Shown here: one piece after another, positions 1 to 8,000 of the stretch
Layout: every line of letters starts with the position of its first letter
Numbering within the stretch: the first letter of the stretch is position 1
Assembly: GCA_052039575.1 (NCBI GenBank)
Contig: JBQGEK010000276.1
Location: forward strand, 1-26,872
Origin: Patulibacter sp052039575
GTDB lineage: Bacteria > Actinomycetota > Thermoleophilia > Solirubrobacterales > Solirubrobacteraceae
Length of the DNA stretch: 26,872 bases
Direction: 5' to 3'
Notes under the pieces: generated by a model
Told to the model about the DNA's origin: nothing
Databases searched by the model: none
The model's input: only the letters and a program-made list of their open reading frames with translations
Made by a program: the position numbers and the translations under genes

Positions 1-466
1 GCTCCAGGACGCGCTCGAGAAGCTCGGCGTCGTCACCCGCGTCCAGAGCGCTCTGGACATCACCGAGGTCGCCGAGCCGTACATCCGCCGGCGCGCCGAC
101 CGGCACCTCGAGAAGGGCCGCGTGGTGATCTTCGCCGCCGGCACCGGCAACCCGTTCTTCACCACCGACACCGCCGCGGCGCTGCGGGCCGCCGAGGTCC
201 ACTGCGATGCGATCCTGATGGCGAAGAACGGTGTCGAGGGCGTCTACACCGCGGACCCGCGGCTCGACCCCGACGCCCGCCTGATCGACGAGATCACGCA
301 CATGGGCGCGATCGAGCAGCGGCTGCGCGTGATGGATTCGACCGCGCTGACGCTCTGCATGGAGAACCGTCTGCCGATCCACGTCTTCAACATGGACGAC
401 GAGCGGAACATCGTCCGGATAGTGTCAGGCGAGCGGATCGGCACCCTGGTCCGCACGCCGGCGTGA
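1..466 (+). CDS. pyrH: UMP kinase, 3' part
   Basis: UMP kinase phosphorylates UMP to UDP with ATP in the cytoplasm, the entry to all pyrimidine nucleotides. The 5' end lies outside the window, and the reading frame is open from base 2. Visible family marks are the segment VVIFAAGTGNPFFTTDTAAA, a NGVEGVYTADPR segment (bacterial PyrH has KVDGVFTADP there), and the C-terminal LPIHVFNMDD followed by a GTLV ending as in E. coli PyrH. An internal GTG at 122 lies inside the conserved fold and is not the true start. It is followed by frr, the usual bacterial order, with a short hairpin between them. Identification is secure; only the N-terminal third to half is missing. Confidence 0.96.
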   Translation, partial: LQDALEKLGVVTRVQSALDITEVAEPYIRRRADRHLEKGRVVIFAAGTGNPFFTTDTAAALRAAEVHCDAILMAKNGVEGVYTADPRLDPDARLIDEITHMGAIEQRLRVMDSTALTLCMENRLPIHVFNMDDERNIVRIVSGERIGTLVRTPA

Positions 467-482
467 TCAGCGCCCGCTGATC
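465..482 (+). terminator. Hairpin after pyrH (possible attenuator)
   Basis: A perfect 7-bp stem, GATCAGC/GCTGATC, closes a four-base GCCC loop and begins inside the pyrH stop codon. No T-run follows, so full termination is unlikely. It may trim or attenuate readthrough into frr, which starts 40 bases later. The structure is seen; the function is inferred. Confidence 0.4.
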
Positions 483-522
483 CCGTCACCGCGACCCGTC
501 GCCCACCACCGAAAGGTCTCCC

Positions 523-1095
523 ATGTCCGACGACTCGATGATCGACGAGCTGCTCTCCGACGCCAAGGAGCGGATGGCCAAGGCCGTCGACCAGACCTCC
601 TCCGAGTTCGCGACGGTCCGCACCGGGCGCGCCAGCCCACACCTGCTGGACCGCGTCGTGGTCGACTACCACGGGGTGCCCACGGCGCTCCGTCAGCTCG
701 CACAGATCGGCGCTCCCGAGGCCCGGCTGCTGACCGTGCAGCCCTACGACCCGTCCTCGATCAAGCTGATCGAGAAGGCGATCTCCGACGGCGACCTGGG
801 CGTCACGCCCTCCAACGACGGCAAGGTCATCCGCCTCGGCATCCCCGAGATGACCGAGGAGCGCCGCAAGGAGATGGTCAAGGTGGCGCGGACGATCGCC
901 GAGGAGGGACGGATCCGCGTGCGCAACGTGCGTCGCGACGTGCTCCAGGATCTCCGGGCGCTGAAGGACGACGGTGACGTCGGCGAGGACGAGGAGCGTC
1001 GCGCCGAGGCCGAGCTGCAGAAGATCACCGACGCCACGATTTCCGGGCTCGACGCGCAGCTGAAGGCCAAAGAGGCCGACGTCCTCGAGGTCTAG
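523..1095 (+). CDS. frr: Ribosome recycling factor
   Basis: RRF works with EF-G to split post-termination ribosomes. The 190-residue product is close to the usual 185. Typical marks are the early MAKAVDQTSSEFATVRTGRA segment (family: F..vRtGRasp.lld.i.vdYyG), the VTPSNDGKVIRLGIPEMTEE segment, and the RIRVRNVRRD stretch followed by a charged helical arm. The ATG at 523 is preceded by GAAAGG about 6 bases upstream, a reasonable ribosome binding site. It follows pyrH by 56 bases and precedes uppS by 10, so it probably shares their transcript. Nothing unusual was seen. Confidence 0.97.
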   Translation: MSDDSMIDELLSDAKERMAKAVDQTSSEFATVRTGRASPHLLDRVVVDYHGVPTALRQLAQIGAPEARLLTVQPYDPSSIKLIEKAISDGDLGVTPSNDGKVIRLGIPEMTEERRKEMVKVARTIAEEGRIRVRNVRRDVLQDLRALKDDGDVGEDEERRAEAELQKITDATISGLDAQLKAKEADVLEV

Positions 1096-1105
1096 TCGAG
1101 CTTTC

Positions 1106-1807
1106 GTGACCGCTCCCGACCCCACCGACGACACGCCGGCGGTGCCCCGTCACGTCGCGATCATCACGGACGGCAACGGCCGCTGGGCACAGCGGCAGGG
1201 CCGTCCCGTGATCGACGGTCATCGCGCCGGCGCGGACGTGGTCCGCGCTCGCCTGCGTGACGCCGCCGAGCTGGGGGTCGAGGAGCTGACGGTCTTCTCG
1301 TTCTCGACCGAGAACTGGTCGCGGCCCGAGCCCGAGGTCCAAGGCCTGATGGCGATGTTCGCCGAGCGGATCGAGCGCGAGACGCCGGAGCTGAAGGCGG
1401 AGGGTGCGCGGATGCGGTTCATCGGCCGGCGCGAGGGGGTTTCCCCGGCACTCGTCGAGCGGATGGACTGGGCCGAGGCCGAGACCGCGAACGGGGAGCT
1501 GATCACGCTCGTGATCGCGTTCAACTACGGCGGCCGGGCCGAGATCCTCGACGCCGCCGAGCGGTACCAGGGCGGGGGCGAGGCCGCCTTCCGCTCGCTG
1601 CTCTACGCGCCGGACATCAGCGACCCCGACCTGCTGATCCGGACCTCCGGCGAGCAGCGGATCAGCAACTACCTGCTGTGGCAGTGCGCCTACAGCGAGA
1701 TCATCTTCGCGCCCGAGCTGTGGCCGGACTTCGATCGGGCAGCGTTCGAGCGCTGCCTGGCCGCGTACGCCACCCGGGATCGCCGATATGGGGGGCGAAT
1801 CGCCTGA
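1106..1807 (+). CDS. uppS: Isoprenyl (undecaprenyl) diphosphate synthase
   Basis: This is a cis-prenyltransferase that adds isopentenyl diphosphate units to make the polyprenyl carrier for cell-wall precursors. The 233-residue product opens with the catalytic HVAIITDGNGRWAQ block; the usual Met before DGNGRWA is Thr here, while the Asp is kept. It also has FSFSTENWSRP, AFNYGGRAEI and the late DLLIRTSGEQRISNYLLWQ block with a WPDF segment. The GTG start at 1106 lies 10 bases after frr and has no clear Shine-Dalgarno. The stop overlaps the cdsA start (TGATG), indicating translational coupling. Actinobacteria often have several cis-prenyltransferases, so the product chain length (C50 or C55) cannot be told from sequence alone. 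Confidence 0.94.
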   Translation: MTAPDPTDDTPAVPRHVAIITDGNGRWAQRQGRPVIDGHRAGADVVRARLRDAAELGVEELTVFSFSTENWSRPEPEVQGLMAMFAERIERETPELKAEGARMRFIGRREGVSPALVERMDWAEAETANGELITLVIAFNYGGRAEILDAAERYQGGGEAAFRSLLYAPDISDPDLLIRTSGEQRISNYLLWQCAYSEIIFAPELWPDFDRAAFERCLAAYATRDRRYGGRIA

Positions 1808-3048
1808 TGGCACGCTTTCGGGGACGCCCGTCGCAGGACGACGCCCAGGACGACGGCGAGGACGAACGTCCCGACGCTGAGCGCTCGCGCGCAGAGGACG
1901 GCGACGGGGACGTCGATCGTCCGGCGGTGCGTCCGCGCGGCCGTCGCCGCGAAGCGCGGTTCGAGCTGGAGTTCGGCGACTTCGAGCCCGCTGAGCGCAC
2001 CACCACGCTGACCGGCCAGGTCACCGGCACCGGCCGACGGAGCGATTCGGTCGACCGCACCGGCAGCACCCGCGGCGATCGCACCGGGACCCGCGACGAC
2101 CGGACCGGCGGCCGCGACGGCTCCGACGGCAGCACGACCCGCTCCGACCGCACCGGCACCGGCGAGCGGTCCACCGATCCCGTCGCCGACGAGATCGAGG
2201 CGCTCGAGCGGTTCGAGGACGCGATCGAGAGCGTCCGCTCGACCTCCAAGCGCAGCGGCAGCGACCTCGGCGCGCGTGTGCTGGTGGCGATCCCGGCCGC
2301 GATCCTGGCGATCTTCCTGGTCGCCCAGGGCGGTCCGATCTTCGTCGCGGCGATCGTGGTCTTCGGCGCGATCGGCGTCTGGGAGCTCTCGCGGATGTTC
2401 GCGAAGGCCCGCCCGTCGCTGGTCGCCGGCACGCTCGGCGTCGTCGCGCTGATCGTGCTCGCCGCGGTCGAGGGTCGGGCGGCGATGCTGACCGCGCTCG
2501 CCGCGATGATTCCGATCGTCTTCCTTGCGGTCGCGCTCGCGAGGCCCCGCGGGGGCATGCCCGGAGTCGCGGTCACGCTGCTCGGGATCACCTGGATCGG
2601 GCTCGCGCTCGGGCATGCCGTTCTGCTGCGCGAGTCCGACCACGGCGGCGGGATCCTGCTCAACGTGCTGATCGGGACGTTCGTCGGCGACACCGGGGCG
2701 TATCTCGGCGGGCGGATGTTCGGGAACCGCAAGCTCGCGCCGAAGATCTCGCCGAACAAGACGATCGAGGGTCTGCTGATCGGCATGGTCACCGCGGTCG
2801 CCGCCGTCTGGTTCGCCGGGCTCTACCAGGACTGGTTCAGCGGTACCGACGCCCTGCTGCTGGGCCTGGCCGTCGCGGTTGCCGCGCCGCTCGGGGATCT
2901 CTTCGAGAGCTTTCTCAAGCGCGACGCCGGGACCAAGGATGCCGGCGGGCTGTTCGGGGTCCACGGCGGCGTGCTCGACCGGCTCGACGCGGCGATGTTC
3001 GCCGTCGTCGCCGGCTACTACGTCTGGCTCGCGATGGGCATGGCGTGA
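1807..3048 (+). CDS. cdsA: CDP-diacylglycerol synthase with long charged N-terminal extension
   Basis: CdsA makes CDP-diacylglycerol from phosphatidate and CTP in the membrane, the precursor used by PgsA. The last ~260 of 413 residues form the multi-pass domain. The signature is complete: FVGDTGAYLGG, then SPNKTIEG, then the SFLKRDAGTKDAG...HGGVLDRLD block near the end, which fits the published CdsA pattern. The first ~155 residues are different: acidic and arginine-rich, of low complexity, with four DRTG units at about residues 83, 91, 98 and 114, before the first membrane helix at about 155. The ATG at 1807 overlaps the uppS stop (TGATG), which supports this start and so the extension. The stop overlaps dxr by four bases. 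Confidence 0.93.
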   Translation: MARFRGRPSQDDAQDDGEDERPDAERSRAEDGDGDVDRPAVRPRGRRREARFELEFGDFEPAERTTTLTGQVTGTGRRSDSVDRTGSTRGDRTGTRDDRTGGRDGSDGSTTRSDRTGTGERSTDPVADEIEALERFEDAIESVRSTSKRSGSDLGARVLVAIPAAILAIFLVAQGGPIFVAAIVVFGAIGVWELSRMFAKARPSLVAGTLGVVALIVLAAVEGRAAMLTALAAMIPIVFLAVALARPRGGMPGVAVTLLGITWIGLALGHAVLLRESDHGGGILLNVLIGTFVGDTGAYLGGRMFGNRKLAPKISPNKTIEGLLIGMVTAVAAVWFAGLYQDWFSGTDALLLGLAVAVAAPLGDLFESFLKRDAGTKDAGGLFGVHGGVLDRLDAAMFAVVAGYYVWLAMGMA

Positions 3049-4220
3049 CCAAGCGGGTCCTGATCCTCGGGTCGACCGGATCGATCGGTACTCAGGCGCT
3101 CGACGTCGTCGACGCCGCCCCGGAGGGCAGCTTCGAGATCGTCGGACTGGCCGCTGGTCGCAACTGGTCGCCGCTGGTGGCCCAGGCCGAGCGCTATGGG
3201 GTCGAGCGGATCGTTCTCGGCGACGCTGACGCCGCCGCCCGGGCGGGGGAGGCCTGGACCGGGGGCGAGGTGTTGCACGGTCCCGAGGGGCTGGTCCGGC
3301 TGGTGCTCGAGTCCGACGCCGACCTGGTGCTCAACGCGCTGGTCGGGGCGGCCGGGCTCGGTCCGACGGTCGCCGCGCTCGGCGAGGGGATCGACCTGGC
3401 GCTCGCCAACAAGGAGTCGCTGGTCGTCGGCGGCGAGCTCGTGATGCAGCTGGCCGAGGCCACCGGAGCACGGATCCTGCCGGTCGACAGCGAGCACTCG
3501 GCGCTTTGGCAGCTGATCCACGCCGAGGGGCAGACCCGGGCCGGCACCGGGCACGGGTCGGTCGAGCGGCTGGTGCTCACGGCGTCGGGCGGTCCGTTCC
3601 GCGGGCGCACCGCCGACGACCTGGCCGACGTCGGGGTCGAGCAGGCGCTCGACCATCCGACCTGGGCGATGGGCGGCAAGATCACGATCGACTCCGCCAC
3701 GCTGATGAACAAGGGCCTCGAGGTGATCGAGGCGCACCACCTGTTCGGCACGCCGTACGACCGGATCGACGTGGTCGTCCACCCGCAGTCGATCGTTCAC
3801 TCGTACGTCACGCTGAACGACGGCGCCGCGCTCGCGCACCTCGGGTATCCCGACATGCGGGCGCCGATCTCGTACGCGCTGCACCACCCGGACCGCGCAC
3901 CGCTGAAGATGCGGACGCTCGACCTGGCCGACGTCGGGTCACTGACCTTCGAGCGACCGGACGACGAGACCTTCCGCTGCCTCCAGCTGGCCCGCGAGGC
4001 CGGTCAGGCCGGCGGTACCGCTCCGTGCGTGTTGAATGCGGCCAACGAGGTCGCGGTCCACGCGTTTCTCGGCGGGCGGATCGGCTTCCTCGAGATCGCC
4101 GCGGTCGTGGCTTCCACGCTCGACGACGTCGACACCGGAGCGGTCCATGCGTTCGAGACGCTCTACGCCGCCGACCGCGTCGCCCGCGAGACCGCGGCGG
4201 CGCTGGTCGACCGCGCGTAG
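3045..4220 (+). CDS. dxr: 1-deoxy-D-xylulose 5-phosphate reductoisomerase
   Basis: Dxr rearranges and reduces DXP to 2-C-methyl-D-erythritol 4-phosphate with NADPH, the committed step of the MEP isoprenoid pathway; ispG in this window acts later in the same route. The 391-residue product begins with the dinucleotide-binding LGSTGSIGTQ. It carries ALANKESLV, the metal-binding PVDSEHSALWQ, the SGGPFRG flexible-loop segment, HPTWAMGGKITIDSATLMNK and HPQSIVHSYV. The GTG start overlaps the cdsA stop (GTGA), so the two are coupled. The stop codon TAG runs directly into the first copy of a tandem hairpin repeat. Confidence 0.97.
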   Translation: MTKRVLILGSTGSIGTQALDVVDAAPEGSFEIVGLAAGRNWSPLVAQAERYGVERIVLGDADAAARAGEAWTGGEVLHGPEGLVRLVLESDADLVLNALVGAAGLGPTVAALGEGIDLALANKESLVVGGELVMQLAEATGARILPVDSEHSALWQLIHAEGQTRAGTGHGSVERLVLTASGGPFRGRTADDLADVGVEQALDHPTWAMGGKITIDSATLMNKGLEVIEAHHLFGTPYDRIDVVVHPQSIVHSYVTLNDGAALAHLGYPDMRAPISYALHHPDRAPLKMRTLDLADVGSLTFERPDDETFRCLQLAREAGQAGGTAPCVLNAANEVAVHAFLGGRIGFLEIAAVVASTLDDVDTGAVHAFETLYAADRVARETAAALVDRA

Positions 4221-4328
4221 CTGATGCGGGGTACGCCACTCATGGTGGCCTAACGCGCATCAGCACGGTCGCTTCGCCGAGCTGATGCGGGGTACGCCAC
4301 TCATCGTGGTCTAACGCGCATCAGCACG
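4219..4328 (+). repeat. Tandem pair of 49-base hairpin repeats
   Basis: Two copies, 4219-4267 and 4280-4328, are separated by 12 unrelated bases (period 61) and differ at two of 49 positions. Each copy is itself an inverted repeat. The outer stem is GCTGATGCG/CGCATCAGC (4220-4228 with 4256-4264; 4281-4289 with 4317-4325). The inner stem is GCCAC/GTGGC around a TCATG loop in copy 1, and GCCAC/GTGGT with a G-T wobble in copy 2. No T-run follows either copy. They fill most of the gap between dxr and rseP. They could act as terminators or mRNA stabilisers, or belong to a dispersed genomic family. No further copy was noticed in this window. Confidence 0.85.
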
Positions 4329-4363
4329 TCCGTGACGGCCCTTACGCGGAGCAGACGTCCGCT

Positions 4364-5518
4364 GTGGCACCCTTCCTCCTCGTGTCGTGGGTTCTTGCCT
4401 TCCTGGGCTTCGTCGTACTGATCGTCCTTCACGAGCTCGGGCACTTTGCCGCGGCGAAGTGGGTCGGGATGCGGGTCGAGAAGTTCTCGCTGTTCTTCGG
4501 CAAGCCGCTGGTCAAGACCCGGCGCGGTGAGACCGAGTACGCGATCGGCTGGATCCCGCTCGGCGGCTACGTCCGGATCACCGGAATGGATCCGCGCGAG
4601 GAGCTCCCGGCCGACGTGCAGCCGCGCGCCTACTACGCGCAGAAGGTCTGGAAGCGGATCTTCGTGATCGCGGCCGGCCCGGTGGTCAACATCGTGCTGG
4701 CCTTCCTGATCGTCTTCGCGGTCTACGTGGCGATCGGGATGCCGCAGCTCGCGCCGGTCGTCGGTGGGGTGCAGCGGGACGGTCCGGCGGCCGGCCAGCT
4801 CGAGCGGGGCGACAAGGTCGTCAGCGTCGACGGGGTCCAGGGCTTCACGCCGAACCTGAGCTACGACGACGCTCCCGACAGCCTGCCGGCGCTGCGCGAC
4901 GCGATCTCGAGCCACACGTGCGCCGGGACCCCGACCGAGGGCTGCGTCGCCGAGACGCCGGCGAAGGTCGTGATCGAGCGCGACGGCGAGCAGCGAACGT
5001 TCGAGATCGCGCCACGGATGACCGAGCTGACCGATCCGCAGACCGGTGAGAAGGAGATGCGTCCGCTGCTGGGGATCAGCTACGGCGTCGAGTTCTTCAC
5101 GGTGCCGTTCAACCAGGCCCTGCGCGAGACCCCAGCGTACATCTGGTTCGTGATGTCGTCGACGGCGAAGGCGATCGTGAAGGTCTTCTACGACGCCGAC
5201 GCCCGCAAGGACATCAGCAGCGTCGCCGGGGCATATGACACGACGCGGCAGACGATCGAGTTCAGCATGACCCAGGCGCTGATCATCCTGGCGGTGGTGA
5301 GCCTGTCGCTGGCGATCATCAACCTGGCGCCGTTCCTGCCGCTCGACGGCGGCCACATCTTCTGGGCGATCACCGAGAAGCTCCGCGGCAAGCCGATCCC
5401 GTTCGAGTGGTTGGAACGCGCGAGCATGGTCGGGTTCGTGCTGGTGCTGCTGCTGTTCGCGCTCGGGCTGAGCAACGACATCGGGCGCTGGACCGACGGC
5501 ACGGCCGGGATGCGCTGA
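4364..5518 (+). CDS. rseP: Site-2 (M50) membrane zinc protease, RseP/Rip1 family
   Basis: This is an intramembrane metalloprotease that cuts anti-sigma factors or other membrane proteins after a first extracytoplasmic cut. The 384-residue product has the zinc motif HELGH at residues 23-27 in the first membrane helix and a conserved GGYVRITGMDP segment. A PDZ-like region follows at about 125-245, then the second zinc-ligand motif NLAPFLPLDGG at about 320-330 in a late membrane helix. The position after dxr matches the dxr-rip1-gcpE order of mycobacteria. A Cys-x7-Cys pair in the PDZ region could form a disulfide on the outer face. The GTG start has a weak GGAG about 13 bases upstream. A natural substrate candidate is the anti-sigma-like membrane protein at 15791-16855, but this is only a guess. 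Confidence 0.92.
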   Translation: MAPFLLVSWVLAFLGFVVLIVLHELGHFAAAKWVGMRVEKFSLFFGKPLVKTRRGETEYAIGWIPLGGYVRITGMDPREELPADVQPRAYYAQKVWKRIFVIAAGPVVNIVLAFLIVFAVYVAIGMPQLAPVVGGVQRDGPAAGQLERGDKVVSVDGVQGFTPNLSYDDAPDSLPALRDAISSHTCAGTPTEGCVAETPAKVVIERDGEQRTFEIAPRMTELTDPQTGEKEMRPLLGISYGVEFFTVPFNQALRETPAYIWFVMSSTAKAIVKVFYDADARKDISSVAGAYDTTRQTIEFSMTQALIILAVVSLSLAIINLAPFLPLDGGHIFWAITEKLRGKPIPFEWLERASMVGFVLVLLLFALGLSNDIGRWTDGTAGMR

Positions 5519-5652
5519 CGCCGCACTCGTCGGCGCCGGCGGGCGCGGTCCCGGGGCCGCGCAGTATCCACAGAAGAAGGCGTACGCAGCTCGTCGGGCG
5601 GGTATCAAGGACCCCGGTACCAATCCGGTGATCCCCCCGAGGAGCAGACCCG

Positions 5653-7083
5653 ATGTCCACGGCATCCGCCGCCGCGCCACCATCCGGCGACCCACCCCTG
5701 AAGCGCGCGATCTCGCGCAACATGCTGTTGCTGTTCGTCGTCGGCGACATCGTCGGCGGTGGTATCTACACGTTGGTCGGCACGATCGGAGGCGAAGTCG
5801 GCGGCGTGGTCTGGGTGCCGTTCGCCTGCGCGCTCGTGCTCGCCCTGCTGACCGCGACGGCCTACGCCGAGCTGGTCACCAAGTATCCGCAGGCGGCTGG
5901 GGCCGCGCTCTACGTCAACAAGGCGTTCCGCAAGCCGTTCTTCACCTTCATGGTCGCCTTCGCGGTGATGTGCTCCGGCATCGCCTCGGCGTCGACGCTG
6001 TCGCGCGGCGTGGCGGAGACCTACCTGCCGCAGCTGTTCGGATGGACGCTCAGCGAGGGCTCGACGATCATGATCGCGCTCGGCTTCCTGCTGGTCGTCG
6101 CAGCGGTCAACTTCCGGGGCATCAGCGAGTCGGTCAAGATCAACGTCGTCCTGACGGTGATCGAGGTGCTCGGCCTGGTCCTGATCGTGGTGATCGGCAC
6201 CGCCGCGCTGCTCGACGGCATCGGCGACATCGGCAACGCCTTCACCACGAGCGAGGCGAAAGCGGCCGGTCACGACGTCAACCTGATCCCGGCGATCCTG
6301 GCGGGTACCGCGTTGGCGTTCTACGCCCTGATCGGGTTCGAGGACTCGGTCAACGTCGCCGAGGAGGCCCAGAACCCCGGCCGGGACTACCCACGCGCGC
6401 TGTTCGGCGGACTGCTGATCGCCGGTGCGCTCTACATCGTGATCGGCATCCTCGCCCCGGCGGTGCTCTCGTACACCAAGCTGATCGACCCGGACACCAC
6501 GCCGCTGCTCTCGATCGTCGAGCTCGGACCGCTCTCGATCGACGTGCGGATCTTCGCGGCGATCGGCGTGCTGGCGCTGATCAACGGCGCGCTGATCAAC
6601 ATGATCATGGCCTCGCGCCTGACCTACGGCATGGCGCGCCAGCGGATCGTGCCGCGGATCTTCGGTCGGGTGCACCGCGGGCGGCAGACCCCGTGGGCGG
6701 CGATCCTGTTCACCACCGGGCTGGCCGTGATCCTGACGGCGACCGGCGACATCTCGGAGCTGGCGACGACCACGACGACCCTGCTGCTGGTCGTCTTCAT
6801 CACCGTGAACATCAGCGTGCTGGTCTTGCGCCGCGATCCGGTCGATCACGGGCACTTCGTCGCGCCGACGCTGCTGCCGGCGATCGGTGCGGTGGCCTCG
6901 CTCGCGCTGCTCGTCTACCGGATCGTCGATGACCCGGCCCAGATCACCCGGGCGCTGCTGCTGCTCGCACTCGGCCTGATCTTCTGGCTCGCCAACTACG
7001 TGGCCACCCGCGGTGACCACGACGAGTTCGACACCGGGATGCTGGAGAAGATCGAGAACCCGGACCGCGACCAGCTGCGCTAG
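5653..7083 (+). CDS. APC-superfamily amino acid permease
   Basis: The 476-residue product is a polytopic membrane protein with about 12 hydrophobic helices. Helix 1 carries the APC glycine motif in GDIVGGGIYTLVG. A YAELVTKYPQAAGAALYV segment, an ALIGFEDSVNVAEEAQNPGR segment (the helix 6 region and following loop of AA_permease_2-type carriers) and a short charged C-terminal tail are also typical. It most likely imports or exchanges amino acids or amines; the substrate cannot be told. The ATG at 5653 has GAGGAG about 10 bases upstream, and the 134-base gap after rseP suggests its own promoter, though no clear -10 was found there. It ends at a bidirectional terminator facing the methyltransferase gene. 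Confidence 0.9.
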   Translation: MSTASAAAPPSGDPPLKRAISRNMLLLFVVGDIVGGGIYTLVGTIGGEVGGVVWVPFACALVLALLTATAYAELVTKYPQAAGAALYVNKAFRKPFFTFMVAFAVMCSGIASASTLSRGVAETYLPQLFGWTLSEGSTIMIALGFLLVVAAVNFRGISESVKINVVLTVIEVLGLVLIVVIGTAALLDGIGDIGNAFTTSEAKAAGHDVNLIPAILAGTALAFYALIGFEDSVNVAEEAQNPGRDYPRALFGGLLIAGALYIVIGILAPAVLSYTKLIDPDTTPLLSIVELGPLSIDVRIFAAIGVLALINGALINMIMASRLTYGMARQRIVPRIFGRVHRGRQTPWAAILFTTGLAVILTATGDISELATTTTTLLLVVFITVNISVLVLRRDPVDHGHFVAPTLLPAIGAVASLALLVYRIVDDPAQITRALLLLALGLIFWLANYVATRGDHDEFDTGMLEKIENPDRDQLR

Positions 7084-7090
7084 CCCGCTG

Positions 7091-7116
7091 CCCTGACTCG
7101 GCGCGCCGGGTCAGGG
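7091..7116 (+). terminator. Bidirectional hairpin terminator between convergent genes
   Basis: CCCTGAC and GTCAGGG (7091-7097 with 7110-7116) enclose the self-complementary CGGCGCGCCG, giving a long GC-rich stem. It sits in the 46-base gap between the ends of the permease (+) and the methyltransferase (-), so it can serve both. There is no T-run, as is common in high-GC actinobacteria. Confidence 0.65.
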
Positions 7117-7129
7117 CGCGGAGGCATGC

Positions 7130-7756
7130 TCAAGCGGCGGAACGGACCGCGATCCAGCTCTTGGTCAGCGGTCCGACTCGCTCCGGTACGACCGTCGTGC
7201 CGGGGAAGAGCGCGGCGATCTCGTCCCGCCGCAGCAGGTGGACGTCCTCCCAGTGGCCCTGGGCACCGAGCCGCCAGAACGGCTTCCGCACGGCGACCGG
7301 CAGCCAGTGGGCGAACGGCAGCAGGGCATGGGGCTCGATCGGGAACGAGTACGCCGGAGTCTGGACGTAGAGCCCGCGGCCGACGCGCAGCAGCTCGCGG
7401 GCGAACGCGGCGCGCTGGGCCGGGGGGATGTGCTCGACGACCGAGCTCGAGTAGACGAGGTCGAACTCCCCGTCGCCGAACGGCAGCCGCAGCGTGGCGT
7501 CGGCGCGCACGAACGGCCCCGGATAGGACGGGCGGTCGATCAGGTCGACTCCGGTGATGTCCAGGTCCGGTTCCTGGGCGCGCAGCCCGAGCGTGCCGCA
7601 TCCGACGTCGAGGATCCGCGCGCCGGGTCCGACCCGCGTCAGCCGGAACAGCTGGGCGTGGCGGCGAGCCCGCAGCCGCGCGGCGACCGGGGCCGCCAGC
7701 CCGGCGAGCGGGCCGCGAGCGGTGGCGTAGACGTCGGTCGTCGGGCGGGGCGGCAC
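7130..7756 (-). CDS. Class I SAM-dependent methyltransferase
   Basis: The 208-residue product has the SAM-binding motif I ARILDVGCGTLGLRAQEPD, an acidic ITGVDLID strand 2 end, the motif FGDGEFDLVYSSSVVEHIPP, and a later RVGRGLYVQTP segment, as in Methyltransf_11/UbiE-like folds. The acceptor is unknown. The GTG at 7756 is chosen because TAGCCT, a TANNNT -10 box, lies 8 bases upstream (7765-7770), implying leaderless translation. The frame stays open upstream to another GTG at 7924, but those 56 residues are Arg/Pro/Ser-rich, unlike the domain, and would precede the promoter. It stands alone on this strand between the permease and ispG, head-to-head with ispG. Confidence 0.85.
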   Translation of the reverse strand: MPPRPTTDVYATARGPLAGLAAPVAARLRARRHAQLFRLTRVGPGARILDVGCGTLGLRAQEPDLDITGVDLIDRPSYPGPFVRADATLRLPFGDGEFDLVYSSSVVEHIPPAQRAAFARELLRVGRGLYVQTPAYSFPIEPHALLPFAHWLPVAVRKPFWRLGAQGHWEDVHLLRRDEIAALFPGTTVVPERVGPLTKSWIAVRSAA

Positions 7757-7764
7757 GGCGTTGG

Positions 7765-7770
7765 AGGCTA
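7765..7770 (-). promoter_or_regulatory. -10 box of the methyltransferase gene
   Basis: TAGCCT on the minus strand fits TANNNT and lies 8 bases before the GTG at 7756. No good -35 is visible. The rest of 7771-7988 holds no recognisable gene. Confidence 0.45.
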
Positions 7771-7988
7771 GATGATCGATCGATCGGACGGCGCGGCTGG
7801 GCCGAATCGCCTCACGGTCGTCGCCCGCCGATCGTGGAGTCGATCCGTGTGGCTGGGGGCGATGATCTCGGTATCCATGCTCGTGGGACGCTCGGCGAGT
7901 CGATCGGTCGGGTCGTTGCCGCACGGCTCTGGGCGCGCCGGTTGACCAGATTCACACGCGGACGGCTCGGCCGGTCCGCGGAGGCCCG

Positions 7989-7994
7989 TACAAT
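7989..7994 (+). promoter_or_regulatory. -10 box of ispG
   Basis: TACAAT, a near-perfect -10, ends 6 bases before the ispG GTG at 8001, so the transcript should start at or next to the start codon. The -35 at the expected distance is poor. The TTGACC at 7942 is 41 bases away and too far to pair with it. Confidence 0.7.
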
Positions 7995-8000
7995 CGGTCT

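Noticed and set aside
2040..2175. Repeated GACCGCACCGG units as a possible CRISPR or tandem-repeat locus
   Set aside because: The units are short, irregularly spaced and in frame within cdsA; they encode DRTG repeats.
1690..2964. Long minus-strand open frame opposite cdsA
   Set aside because: It mirrors the codon structure of cdsA in high-GC DNA, is Arg/Asp/Gly-rich and shows no family motif, whereas the plus strand has the full CdsA signature.
5563..5572. GTATCCACA, one mismatch from a DnaA box
   Set aside because: A single copy with no clustered boxes, AT-rich element or dnaA/dnaN neighbours, so not an origin.
5605..7020. 471-codon minus-strand open frame opposite the APC permease
   Set aside because: Low-complexity Asp/Arg/Gln/Glu composition and no domain; the plus strand has clear membrane helices and a good ribosome binding site.
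7757..7924. 56-residue N-terminal extension of the methyltransferase from GTG 7924
   Set aside because: Composition is unlike the domain, there is no ribosome binding site, and a TANNNT box lies inside it 8 bases before GTG 7756.
7942..7947. TTGACC as a -35 for ispG
   Set aside because: It is 41 bases from the TACAAT box, far outside the usual 16-19 base spacing.
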